Shown piece by piece: positions 8,534 through 16,454 of a stretch of 21,184 nucleotides of DNA. Location: positions 1 through 21,184 of the IMG/VR virus record IMGVR_UViG_3300042691_009453; one strand, given 5' to 3'. The position numbers and the translations under genes were made by a program. This DNA comes from a virus. The notes below the pieces were generated by a model that did no database searches, had not been told where the DNA came from, and saw only the letters and a list, made by a program, of their open reading frames with translations. Every line of letters begins with the position of its first letter. Position 1 is the stretch's first letter.

Positions 8534-11500
8534 CTATTTGTATAGATTAGTTATTTTATCTTTTTCCTCTTGAGTGAATTCTCCAACTGTAGTGTATTCA
8601 AATTTCCTTGGGTTTCCTGGGGGGTACATAAACTCTTGAGTACCTTCAATCAAATTTTTAAAATTTTTGTTCTTACGTAAGTCCTTGAATAATTTTTGTT
8701 CGGCATCTAACTCGTTCTTGTATATATCCTCTAATTTATTTACAATTTTTTCAAATTTATTTAATAAACTTACTGGGGTTTTATAACTTTTCAAATTACC
8801 ACTAATTACTTCATCAATAAATTTTTGTTTTTTTGTTGGATTTGTTATAATCCTAGCTATAACCATAAAGAATTGTTTGTCTGATTTTGTTTTAAGTTTG
8901 TCTTTCTTAAAAACTTCAAATTCTCCATTTTTATATGTGTCAGTAAATGCTATTTTTGAATTAGATAAAATTGGTACAAATGATTTTGGGTCATCAGTAC
9001 TATTAAATTTATTTAAAACATCAAACAACTTATTGAAATCACCGATTAAATCTGTTTTGGTTGTACCTGTTGTTGGATTTGGAATACCATTTACTCTATA
9101 TAATCTTGGTACTCCAGTTTCAAGTATTTTGCCATCTAATCCATTTTCTGGATTATTATCAGTACCAACAACAATGTTTATTTTTTCAATAACTTTTGTA
9201 AAAATAGCTTGTCCAGCATTTAATTCTTGTACTATTGTTGCAATTCCATTTGAGAAATCAGATTCTAAATTCTTGATATATTTTTTTAAGTTTTCTTTAA
9301 CTTGTGGTAAAATACTTTCAAAACCAGTTATCTTTTTAAGTTCACCGATTATTGGGTTTGCATCTCCATCTATATCTTTTGATACTTCAGTAAAAGATTG
9401 TTGTACTAAACTTTCATATTTTGAGTTACCGAAAATCTCTACTTTTTCTTGTTGTGGTGGGGCTATAAATGGGTTATTTAATGTTAATATTACACTAGGT
9501 TTTCTTCCCTCATCTACTAATTGAACAACACCATAGTTGTAAGTGTTATTAATACTTTCCAATTTATTTGTAACAAGATTCATGTAATTAGTAGTCTCTT
9601 TTAATAAAGCATCCATAATAACCGTATAAGATGTTTCACCTGTTTGACCGCTAGTTACAGGAATGTTAGTTATGATAGTACCAATTGTATTACCACCATC
9701 ATTTGGTTTGACATTATTTACATTGTTTATTGTCGCTGGAGATTGACTACCAACAATTTTTTCAACCACTTCTTTGTCTAATGCGGAAGTATCTTCAGTC
9801 CAAGTTGCCCTTTCGTCATAAATTTCAGTGTTCGCATAGTAATTAAATGATAAAGCATTTTGAAGTTGTTCAACGGGTTTTGCCAATCCCATACCACCAA
9901 TGATATTAAATCCCATTGATACTTTAACTATCATTGGTTGTACTCCAATACCTTCAGGGTTTAAATCTAAAGGACTATTATCATAAGAAAAACTCATTGA
10001 GGTTGGTACTATCTTGGTGTGATAGAAGTCCCCAAGTCTTAAAACTAAAATTGGTGGCGTACCAAATGACGTATTGATAGAATCATTGTATTTAGGTTTA
10101 CCGTCAGTACCAATAATTGGTATTGTTTCACCTGGTCTAACACATTGATTTAAGAATGTTAACCTAGCGTTTAATCCTTCGGGTGTCATTGAATGAAATG
10201 CGGGATTAAAATACTTAATTTTTTCTTTAAATGAAGCGTAAACCATTGGTGCTTTTTCTTCAATCAATTCAAAATAATCACACTCAGTTAAAAGATTCCT
10301 TAATATTTTCTTACTAATACCTTCTTTAAGTTTTTTAATAACATCAACAGTTGGTTGTACTCTTGGTATTGGTTTTATTTTTATTGATTCTTGTTGTTTT
10401 TCAGGGTCACCAATACCTTGAACATCCTCGGCAATTATATCTTGTAATTCAACATTAATCCCATCAAATCTAACTCGTCTACAGGCCATTGCGTTAACTG
10501 AATATACTTTACCATATGCAATATATCCACTACCATCAATAACATTTGAAGTACAGTTAACCGAAAACCCAGGTAACCCACTATCTCCGTCAGGGATTAC
10601 AATATTTTCACCCTCTGTTTTTGGATCATTTATAATAATTTGTTTAGTCCCAAAAAATTTTTTTAATGAAACTCCGCCAATCTCATATGTCTCCAAAAAT
10701 TTTCTAACAGAATCAACACGTCTTTTAGATAAACTCACATTATAATCTTCTTCACCAAGAGCTGATGCTGAACCTATCATATTAATGGTAATTTTGTTAT
10801 TCGCGTTTTCATTTAAAACGGTATATATTTCGGGTATAAATTCATCAACCGCTTTATTGAATTGGGGTATAATAACACTATTAAAAAAATCTGTGGTTTT
10901 TTGTGCTCTCACACAATAGTCACTATACGTAACTGTTATACCATCACCAATTAGATTACTTGGTATATTTCCAGACAATTTACAATAATATGAATTTGGT
11001 GTAAAAGCATTTCTAGAAATTGATTCATATTGATTAATATTTGTTGTTGCAGTATACGTTGCGTATATATCTTGGAATAGTAATGTAGTTGTTACCGAAT
11101 TCGTATTACTAGGTCCGGGTACATCATTTTCAAAATAAAATGCCAAACTCTTAAATTTTTCTTCAAGTAATATTTTTCTTGCGTCAGGAATTGTTGTTTT
11201 ACCAACATTTGATTCGGGGTCGGCATCACCTAATGGTAATGGTTCTTTGGGAATACTTTTAACAACCCCCTCATATTCTTCAGTGGTTAATCTTGGGTTA
11301 TTTAAGATTTCTTGATATGTAAATAAGTCAGATGCTGGTATTGTGTTAAATTTTTTAGCTAATTCATATATATCATATTTTACACAACCAGCAAAGAATG
11401 AATCCATAATTGAATTTATTCGTTCATCATTTCTATTTTGTAATTGTTTATCCACCAATAAATTTGTAACAGATGGGTTATCAACAATAATAGTCCATGC

Positions 11501-13555
11501 TAATGTACCACTCCTAGTGGTATGTTGATAAGTATAGATAGGTTCTGGTCTTCCAATGAAAGATGTTGGTGTAAAACTTGGTGTACTTGTATCACCAAAT
11601 GTTAAATTATATGGTGGAAACCACATAACTCTACCACCATTTGGCCCCTTCTCACATACTGGTAAATCATCATAAGTGTACCCAGGTCTACTAGATGTCC
11701 TCCAAGCTAAATTCTCAATTGAGAACATATATTTTTTAGCAATTAAATTACCTTTGGCATCTTTAACTATGTTTGTTGATTTGTCACCTTTAATTGGGGC
11801 AATATTTAAATTGTAAGTATTATCTAAAATTGAGTTATTAAATCTTCTACCACTGGTTGTTATACCATCAGTTTTTTGTAAATCAGCATAAGTGTAATAT
11901 GGTGTATCTTTTGTAAAAAGACGGCAATACTCAATACCACGTTGTTCCCCAGTTGTATTGTCAGTATATGAAACTACCTTAGAACCTTTAGTAATTTCCT
12001 TATATCCATCGTTGAAAACCTTACTGACTTGATTAATAGCATTACCGACATGTTTTAATCTAGCTTCACCAGCAACATTATCCGCAGAATCAATTAATCT
12101 TTGAGTATTATCTAATATTGAACCCGATTTAAAAGTAATATTAGTTGATTCATCCCTAGTGTATTGAGATGTGATAGCATTAAATTCCGAATCTAAAGAA
12201 CCTTTACCGCCACCAACAGTTGCCTTATAACCAGCACCACCTTTGTATTTTGGTGATGTCCATACAAATCTACCAACAATACCTCCATCATCTGAAAATG
12301 ATTTACCAGCCAAACCAAAATTCAATTGATTTTGATTTCCTTCATATAATATCCCTAACTCAGATGGTCCATAAACATTAGTTTGAACTTGTCTTCCTCC
12401 AGCGTCAACAGGTATTTGATTTGGTGGTGATGTTATTGTTGATGGTTCAGATGTTCTTGAACCCACATAGTACCCACCAATTAATGTTCCATTCTCTGGG
12501 TTAACTGAAGCTAATCCACTTTGTAATAATTGTCCAAAACCTCGTTCATAGAATGGTTGATACTTGTTGTAGTTAATTGTTTGGAACAATACGGAACGTT
12601 GCCCACTACCAGTGTTAGCCAAAAATATTTCAGATGGGTTTCTAGTCGTATTTAAGATTGGACCTAAAAATCCCCCAGTTAATTGATTAACAACATTTAA
12701 AGCTAAAGATGTTTGTTTGGACATCCCAGCTCCAGGTGTATTCTCCAAAAAGTAATCCCCAGGTATTAACGAAAATGGTAAATATGCACCAGTTAATCTT
12801 AATGTAAGTTCCGCACCAGCTGTAACTATGTTTTCTGGTACTGTAATTCTATAATCCCTATATATTAAAGGTTCTCTTCCTGTTGCAACTAAACTCGCCT
12901 CAAATGGGTCGGATAGTATATCCAAATTTACCGAACCTAAAGTTCTTTGATATAACTCACTATCTATCCTAGCCTGAATGGCCTCCTTAAGAAATTTAGC
13001 CCCCAACTTAGCAATATATGAATCTTGTGATAATAATCCATTAGAACCCGTTGGGTCGTTAGATAATAGTATATTATATGGCGAATAAGAAGATGGAATA
13101 AATGTGGGTGGATCCCAATATGGAACATATAATCTATTGTTATTTTGAATTGAATCAATAACAACCATATTATTAAACCCTCCAACGGGACCATATCTAT
13201 TTTCAATATACGCGGCATCAATATAAAATTCATTTACCAAGTCTAATGCCGTATCATTGATGTTGTATTCACCTTGGTTTGGGGTAACAGGTAAGTTATT
13301 ATTTATAACGGTATTTTGGTATCCGTTATTAGGCCCATATTCGTTTAATGTTTGAGTATTTCTGACAAATGGATTCTGACTAATAAGTTCATTTGGTGAA
13401 TCAACTACATTAAAATTTGACACCGAAACTTCATAGTTCTGAGGTCCAGATGGTGGGGTGTAAAGACCATTGAGTGTATATGGTGGTAAGTTTCTAGCAA
13501 TTAAACTATTTCTAAAACTTGCACTATTAACAAAAGATAATATACTATCAGACAT
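8534..13555 (-). CDS. Giant baseplate protein with internal OmpA-like domain (1673 aa)
   Basis: N-terminal residues about 1-350 are Asn/Pro/Tyr-rich and unrecognised. Around residue 670-700, FIGRPEPIYTYQHTTRSGTL and then AWTIIVDNPS resembles a motif shared by baseplate proteins of contractile phages. Residues about 890-1032 form an OmpA C-terminal-like domain: ITINMIGSASALGEEDYN, the signature NVSLSKRRVDSVRKFL (939-954) and, after an insertion, ACRRVRF (1024-1030), the usual ending. Residues about 1165-1225 (PPILVLRLGDFYHTKIVPTS then GFNIIGGMGL) look like a hub/spike-adjacent strand region. The C-terminal 250 residues are Lys/Glu/Asn-rich and helical. The OmpA fold binds peptidoglycan in bacterial proteins, so a cell-wall contact during injection is possible. 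Its place between the tape measure and the gp53-like gene supports a baseplate role; no T4 counterpart of this size is known to me. Confidence 0.72.
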   Translation of the reverse strand: MSDSILSFVNSASFRNSLIARNLPPYTLNGLYTPPSGPQNYEVSVSNFNVVDSPNELISQNPFVRNTQTLNEYGPNNGYQNTVINNNLPVTPNQGEYNINDTALDLVNEFYIDAAYIENRYGPVGGFNNMVVIDSIQNNNRLYVPYWDPPTFIPSSYSPYNILLSNDPTGSNGLLSQDSYIAKLGAKFLKEAIQARIDSELYQRTLGSVNLDILSDPFEASLVATGREPLIYRDYRITVPENIVTAGAELTLRLTGAYLPFSLIPGDYFLENTPGAGMSKQTSLALNVVNQLTGGFLGPILNTTRNPSEIFLANTGSGQRSVLFQTINYNKYQPFYERGFGQLLQSGLASVNPENGTLIGGYYVGSRTSEPSTITSPPNQIPVDAGGRQVQTNVYGPSELGILYEGNQNQLNFGLAGKSFSDDGGIVGRFVWTSPKYKGGAGYKATVGGGKGSLDSEFNAITSQYTRDESTNITFKSGSILDNTQRLIDSADNVAGEARLKHVGNAINQVSKVFNDGYKEITKGSKVVSYTDNTTGEQRGIEYCRLFTKDTPYYTYADLQKTDGITTSGRRFNNSILDNTYNLNIAPIKGDKSTNIVKDAKGNLIAKKYMFSIENLAWRTSSRPGYTYDDLPVCEKGPNGGRVMWFPPYNLTFGDTSTPSFTPTSFIGRPEPIYTYQHTTRSGTLAWTIIVDNPSVTNLLVDKQLQNRNDERINSIMDSFFAGCVKYDIYELAKKFNTIPASDLFTYQEILNNPRLTTEEYEGVVKSIPKEPLPLGDADPESNVGKTTIPDARKILLEEKFKSLAFYFENDVPGPSNTNSVTTTLLFQDIYATYTATTNINQYESISRNAFTPNSYYCKLSGNIPSNLIGDGITVTYSDYCVRAQKTTDFFNSVIIPQFNKAVDEFIPEIYTVLNENANNKITINMIGSASALGEEDYNVSLSKRRVDSVRKFLETYEIGGVSLKKFFGTKQIIINDPKTEGENIVIPDGDSGLPGFSVNCTSNVIDGSGYIAYGKVYSVNAMACRRVRFDGINVELQDIIAEDVQGIGDPEKQQESIKIKPIPRVQPTVDVIKKLKEGISKKILRNLLTECDYFELIEEKAPMVYASFKEKIKYFNPAFHSMTPEGLNARLTFLNQCVRPGETIPIIGTDGKPKYNDSINTSFGTPPILVLRLGDFYHTKIVPTSMSFSYDNSPLDLNPEGIGVQPMIVKVSMGFNIIGGMGLAKPVEQLQNALSFNYYANTEIYDERATWTEDTSALDKEVVEKIVGSQSPATINNVNNVKPNDGGNTIGTIITNIPVTSGQTGETSYTVIMDALLKETTNYMNLVTNKLESINNTYNYGVVQLVDEGRKPSVILTLNNPFIAPPQQEKVEIFGNSKYESLVQQSFTEVSKDIDGDANPIIGELKKITGFESILPQVKENLKKYIKNLESDFSNGIATIVQELNAGQAIFTKVIEKINIVVGTDNNPENGLDGKILETGVPRLYRVNGIPNPTTGTTKTDLIGDFNKLFDVLNKFNSTDDPKSFVPILSNSKIAFTDTYKNGEFEVFKKDKLKTKSDKQFFMVIARIITNPTKKQKFIDEVISGNLKSYKTPVSLLNKFEKIVNKLEDIYKNELDAEQKLFKDLRKNKNFKNLIEGTQEFMYPPGNPRKFEYTTVGEFTQEEKDKITNLYK
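10450..10890 (-). other. OmpA-like (peptidoglycan-associated) domain segment
   Basis: Codons for residues about 890-1035 of the 1673-residue protein. The helix signature N-x-x-L-S-x-x-R-x-x-x-V (N939, L942, S943, R946, V950) and the terminal R-R-V (1026-1028) match OmpA/Pal/MotB C-terminal domains. The usual GHTD loop, whose Asp contacts diaminopimelate, reads GSAS (928-931), so the classic ligand site is only partly kept. An insertion of about 60 residues separates the last two strands. Confidence 0.65.
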
Positions 13556-13561
13556 TATTTG

Positions 13562-13576
13562 ATTTTATAATAAATA
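13562..13576 (-). promoter_or_regulatory. Conserved 15-base upstream motif (copy before the OmpA-domain gene)
   Basis: The coding strand reads TATTTATTATAAAAT and ends six bases before the ATG at 13555, within the 35-base gap after the tape-measure stop. It is identical to the copy at 16971-16985. No terminator hairpin precedes it here. Confidence 0.5.
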
Positions 13577-13590
13577 GATATTTTTTAATT

Positions 13591-15432
13591 TTATTGGTTA
13601 GTCGGTTGTTTTATTTCGTAATTTGTTGCACGTTTAGTAGCTTCATCTATTATTATGTCCGCTTTTCCTCTTTTAATTAAATCTAAAACTTGTTCTTCGG
13701 TCAAACCCTTTACATCGCCTTCAAAAACTACCTTCATCACCAAAGGTTCAGTAAATTTAACTTCACTCTTATTGGTTCCACCAGCAACATCCTTACTTTT
13801 TTCTAATACTCCTGTTGTTAAATTTTTTGTTGCAGGATTATTTAGAGCGGTATTTGTTTTATTAACGGTTTCAGTTAATGACCCAAAACTACCTTGTAAT
13901 TTTTCATGACTACTAATTAGTTCCCCACCTTTTGATGCGACATCACCAAAAACTTTAATAAGTGCGTTATCTGAATTTTTTAAGTCAGTCAATGCTGTAC
14001 CAATTCCAGTAACAAAATCATCGGCAGCACCACTAAGGTATTTTGATATCGTTTGACCACCTTCCGATAATCCACCAAGAAGATTACCACTATCATACCC
14101 TTTTTGTACTTGTCCTACAGCTGTATCAACAGTTTCTCTAATTTCTTTTGCCTGAAATCTTTCTCCAGCAAATACTTTTGGTACTGATTTTGCTATTTCT
14201 AATTGTGCTTGAAGTAGTGTTTCATTTGTTTGAGTTCCCGCTAAACCACCCGCAGTTCTTCCTGCGATAGATTTCAAATATCCAGCAGATTGTTCTTGAA
14301 TGGTTAATTGTTCTCGTGCTAAATCTTCCATTGATTTTGGTTTTGTACTTTCAAAGAATTTTTTCCTTTCTTCCTCCCCCATATTTTGGACTTTAACCAT
14401 CGCTTCATCTATTCTCAATTCTTCACCATTTACACGTAATTTGTATTCACCCCCTTTCATTTCTGACAAATTAGCAATTAATTCTTTTTCTTCTTGATTG
14501 AATTTATCCGAGAATGATATTTTTTTCATTTTATCTTCAAACTCAGCCGCAGACTTGGCCATTTTAGCAAATGTACCTGGTGTCATATTAAGTGCTTTTT
14601 CAACCTCCATCACTTGTTCTTTAGCTCCAGGTAATATTTCAAATTGTTTTGTCTTTTCGTTAAAATCAACAAACGATTTGGACATTTCGGCTATTTGTTT
14701 TTGAAATTCAGCTGGGTCGTTTCTAGACATATCCATCAATCTAAGTGGGTCTAATAAATCACTTTGAGCCACACCAAGTCTCTGTAATGCTGCGGCCATA
14801 TCAATAGCACCTTCGGGTTTAAATGCAGAGTCTAAAGTACCTTTAATATTATCAACACTTATTCTTAATTTAGTCGATTCAGTTACCATCTTTGCCAAAC
14901 CTTCAACACCATTTGAAAAATTGTATTTGTCCATCATATCCAAATTGCTAACAACTTGAGATGAAACAACTTTGACATTAATACCAGTTTCTCTGGCCAA
15001 ATTCACAACTTTGGTCATATTCTCACTCATATTGTAAATTGAAAAACCAGCATCTTTAAATCCTTTGGCCATAGTTTCTGTCGCTACACCGGTAACCTTA
15101 TGGGTCGCGTATATATCAGCGTAGGCGTCTTTTAATGGGATTACACTCCTATTCAAAGCCTTACCAATATTTTCTGCTATACCTGGTAAATCACTTAAAT
15201 TCCCACCCAATTGATTAACACTAACAACGGCATCGGCAAATGACCTTTTTATTTCAACAATACTTTCACGACCCATACCCATACTTTTACTAAAATTTAC
15301 TGAGAAATCTTCGTAGTCATCCATAATTTTTTGAATCTGTCCTGGGTCAACATTCGTCATAAATTGTTGTTTAACAAATTCCCCGTATTTTCCTAATTGT
15401 TTAAAAAAACCTTCAAATTCTTTTTCGTCCAT
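13591..15432 (-). CDS. Tail tape-measure protein candidate, gp29-like size (613 aa)
   Basis: The protein is almost entirely helical by composition, with long Ala/Lys/Glu-rich segments and repeated phrases typical of tape measures: NIGKALNRSVIPLKDAYADI (residues about 88-107), a METMAKGF/GFSIYNMSENMTK region, and LQRLGVAQSDLLDPL. The C-terminal part is Gly/Thr/Asn-rich. Its length is close to T4 gp29 (590 residues). Tape measures set tail length by spanning the tube, so 613 residues at about 1.5 angstrom each would give roughly 90 nm. The gene follows the chaperone with its candidate frameshift and precedes the baseplate genes, the usual tape-measure position. It has no obvious membrane segment or lytic motif. 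The start is chosen because its ATG follows the terminator and the 15-base motif. The call is based on context and composition, since tape measures rarely show motifs. Confidence 0.7.
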   Translation of the reverse strand: MDEKEFEGFFKQLGKYGEFVKQQFMTNVDPGQIQKIMDDYEDFSVNFSKSMGMGRESIVEIKRSFADAVVSVNQLGGNLSDLPGIAENIGKALNRSVIPLKDAYADIYATHKVTGVATETMAKGFKDAGFSIYNMSENMTKVVNLARETGINVKVVSSQVVSNLDMMDKYNFSNGVEGLAKMVTESTKLRISVDNIKGTLDSAFKPEGAIDMAAALQRLGVAQSDLLDPLRLMDMSRNDPAEFQKQIAEMSKSFVDFNEKTKQFEILPGAKEQVMEVEKALNMTPGTFAKMAKSAAEFEDKMKKISFSDKFNQEEKELIANLSEMKGGEYKLRVNGEELRIDEAMVKVQNMGEEERKKFFESTKPKSMEDLAREQLTIQEQSAGYLKSIAGRTAGGLAGTQTNETLLQAQLEIAKSVPKVFAGERFQAKEIRETVDTAVGQVQKGYDSGNLLGGLSEGGQTISKYLSGAADDFVTGIGTALTDLKNSDNALIKVFGDVASKGGELISSHEKLQGSFGSLTETVNKTNTALNNPATKNLTTGVLEKSKDVAGGTNKSEVKFTEPLVMKVVFEGDVKGLTEEQVLDLIKRGKADIIIDEATKRATNYEIKQPTNQ

Positions 15433-15441
15433 TTTATATTC

Positions 15442-15456
15442 GTTTTATTATAAATA
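15442..15456 (-). promoter_or_regulatory. Conserved 15-base upstream motif (copy before the tape-measure gene)
   Basis: The coding strand reads TATTTATAATAAAAC, identical to the copy at 1222-1236. It lies nine bases before the ATG at 15432 and begins only four bases after the terminator hairpin at 15461-15488, giving a compact stop-and-restart module. Confidence 0.55.
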
Positions 15457-15460
15457 CACA

Positions 15461-15488
15461 AAAAGACTAATTAAAAAACTAGTCTTTT
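15461..15488 (-). terminator. Terminator after the chaperone/frameshift ORF
   Basis: AAAAGACTA (15461-15469) pairs perfectly with TAGTCTTTT (15480-15488) around a ten-base loop. On the minus strand the 3' arm ends in a T run (TCTTTTTG). The stem begins inside the stop codon region of the shifted frame (TAG at 15481-15479), so it marks the true 3' end of the frameshifted gene and supports the view that this frame is translated. The stem is A/T-rich, hence of moderate strength, and could also work on the plus strand. Confidence 0.65.
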
Positions 15489-15641
15489 GGTGTATTCAGC
15501 TCAATTATTTTATTAATAAGGTATTTTCTTGAATATGTTGGCATTATTAAAAAATCAGACCAAGATGTTCTCAAGAATTTTGCCATCAAATAATACTCAT
15601 CCAGCAATATTGTTCTATAATCAGAAGAAAGGACGAAAAAA
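15479..15641 (-). CDS. Frameshift extension of the gp26-like chaperone (gpT/gp51-like, about 52 aa)
   Basis: Downstream of a run of six T (minus strand; plus positions 15636-15641) the frame that is +1 (equivalently -2) to the gp26-like ORF is open for about 52 codons to TAG at 15479. It encodes FVLSSDYRTILLDEYYLMAK, then FLRTSWSDFLIMPTYSRKYL and INKIIELNTPKD. The W.DF..MP.Y.R.YLI..I pattern resembles the C-terminal extensions of tail assembly chaperones made by frameshifting (lambda gpGT type) and the end of some gp26-like proteins. This frame's own ATG at 15661 lies upstream within the overlap and has no obvious initiation signal, so expression as a shifted fusion of about 297 residues is more likely than separate initiation. 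A sequencing error in the T run is the main alternative. Confidence 0.6.
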
Positions 15642-16373
15642 CTCCGCCCCAAAAGTAACATTGAAAGTTACTCTTTCTCCTGATGGGGCTAAAACTGTTC
15701 TACTTAAATCTAATGAGGGTTGATTATCTTTTATAAAGTTTCTGATATATTTTGAGTCGGCAATTGGTAATGTATCAACAAACATAGCAATATTATTTCT
15801 ATCAGTATCACCATTTATTTCTTGAATAATTTTATTCAATCTCCAAGTAATTTTTGGTGGTATCAACCCAATAGGATATTGTTCTGCCATTTTTTCCAAT
15901 TCATTAATTTCACCATACGTTAAAGGTTTTAATTTAACTTTAACATTTGTTTTAGGTAAAATTGTATTAAAAGTACCGTCTTCATTAGGGGTTTCCTTTG
16001 GTTGTTTAATATTTAATTCATCCAATAAGAAATCAACATTAAATGTTTTTTCTGTTTTTGGATCTGTTAGTGTAACGGAATATTCAGGACCAAATGCCGT
16101 ATTTCTTAAAAATATAAGGATTGCTTCAATGTCACCCTCCAATAATTCATCTGGTTTTAAATCAGGTTCATACATTTTATTTCTTATCAAGGAAAGAATT
16201 ATATTACCACCATTATTTTGATTTCCAGCTATTAAAAAGTTCTCATCATTTGCGGTTAGATAACCAACTTTTACAACTTTTTTCTTTGATTTATAAAATA
16301 TACCTTGAGATGGGAGAGGTACTAAATCATGGGGTAAATTAAAATCCATTTGACCATATGCTTCTGCGTTCAT
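15621..16373 (-). CDS. T4 gp26-like baseplate/tail assembly chaperone (250 aa, zero frame)
   Basis: The N-terminus (MDFNLPHDLVPLPSQGIFYK, residues about 9-28, then VKVGYLTANDENFL) matches the T4 base-plate protein family that includes gp26, which shows LPS.G..Y......V.V..LT..DE. Middle segments LLEGDIEAILIFLRNTAFGP and YSVTLTDPKTEKTFNVDF also fit. In related phages such proteins act as tail assembly chaperones that load the tape measure before tube polymerisation. The zero-frame product ends EFFRPFF just after the T6 run, while the +1 frame continues (see the extension). It lies between tube and tape measure, exactly where frameshifted chaperones occur in most long-tailed phages. The ATG at 16373 follows a terminator and a variant of the upstream motif. 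Confidence 0.75.
   Translation of the reverse strand: MNAEAYGQMDFNLPHDLVPLPSQGIFYKSKKKVVKVGYLTANDENFLIAGNQNNGGNIILSLIRNKMYEPDLKPDELLEGDIEAILIFLRNTAFGPEYSVTLTDPKTEKTFNVDFLLDELNIKQPKETPNEDGTFNTILPKTNVKVKLKPLTYGEINELEKMAEQYPIGLIPPKITWRLNKIIQEINGDTDRNNIAMFVDTLPIADSKYIRNFIKDNQPSLDLSRTVLAPSGERVTFNVTFGAEFFRPFF
15636..15641 (-). other. Candidate programmed frameshift slip site (six T)
   Basis: The zero frame reads GCG GAG TTT TTT CGT and meets TGA five codons after this run. A +1 slip of Phe-tRNA from TTT to TTT, or a -2 slip after the second TTT, keeps full pairing and continues in TTC GTC CTT. A purine-rich GGGGCGGAG lies directly upstream and could act as a Shine-Dalgarno-like stimulator of a +1 shift, as in prfB, although anti-Shine-Dalgarno use would be weak in a Bacteroidota host. 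Confidence 0.5.
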
Positions 16374-16384
16374 AATTTTTTTTA

Positions 16385-16399
16385 TTTTTAGGATAAATA
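16385..16399 (-). promoter_or_regulatory. Variant 15-base upstream motif (before the gp26-like gene)
   Basis: The coding strand reads TATTTATCCTAAAAA, keeping TATTTAT and TAAAA but with CC in the centre. It ends 11 bases before the ATG at 16373 and directly follows the T run of the terminator at 16404-16432. Confidence 0.4.
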
Positions 16400-16432
16400 A
16401 AAAATCCTAAATGTATATGCTACACTTAGGAT
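16400..16432 (-). terminator. Rho-independent terminator after the tail tube gene
   Basis: On the minus strand a 12-base-pair stem (ATCCTAAGTGTA with TACATTTAGGAT, one G-T wobble; plus arms 16404-16415 and 16421-16432) closes a five-base loop and is followed by TTTTTATTT. The T run lies only on the minus-strand 3' side, so it is oriented for the tube transcript, 23 bases beyond the tube stop codon. Confidence 0.85.
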
Positions 16433-16454
16433 TAAGAATTATAAAATAATAAGA

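Noticed and set aside
8877-9524. Plus-strand ORF of 215 codons
   Set aside because: It lies wholly inside the OmpA-domain gene on the opposite strand, with a hydrophobic Ser/Phe-rich composition typical of a shadow of Lys/Asn/Glu-rich coding sequence.
12964-13233. Minus-strand ORF of 89 codons in another frame of the 1673-residue gene
   Set aside because: It is embedded in the larger ORF, rich in Ile/Leu/His, and lacks any start context; judged an out-of-frame shadow.
1222-15456. T4 late promoter TATAAATA on the plus strand at about 1229-1236 and 15449-15456
   Set aside because: It points away from every gene in the window and occurs only because the minus-strand motif is nearly palindromic; no plus-strand gene follows.
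15621-15661. Simple sequencing error merging two ORFs into one
   Set aside because: Possible at a T6 run but not preferred: overlapping frames at precisely this position before a tape measure are the normal arrangement for frameshifted tail chaperones.
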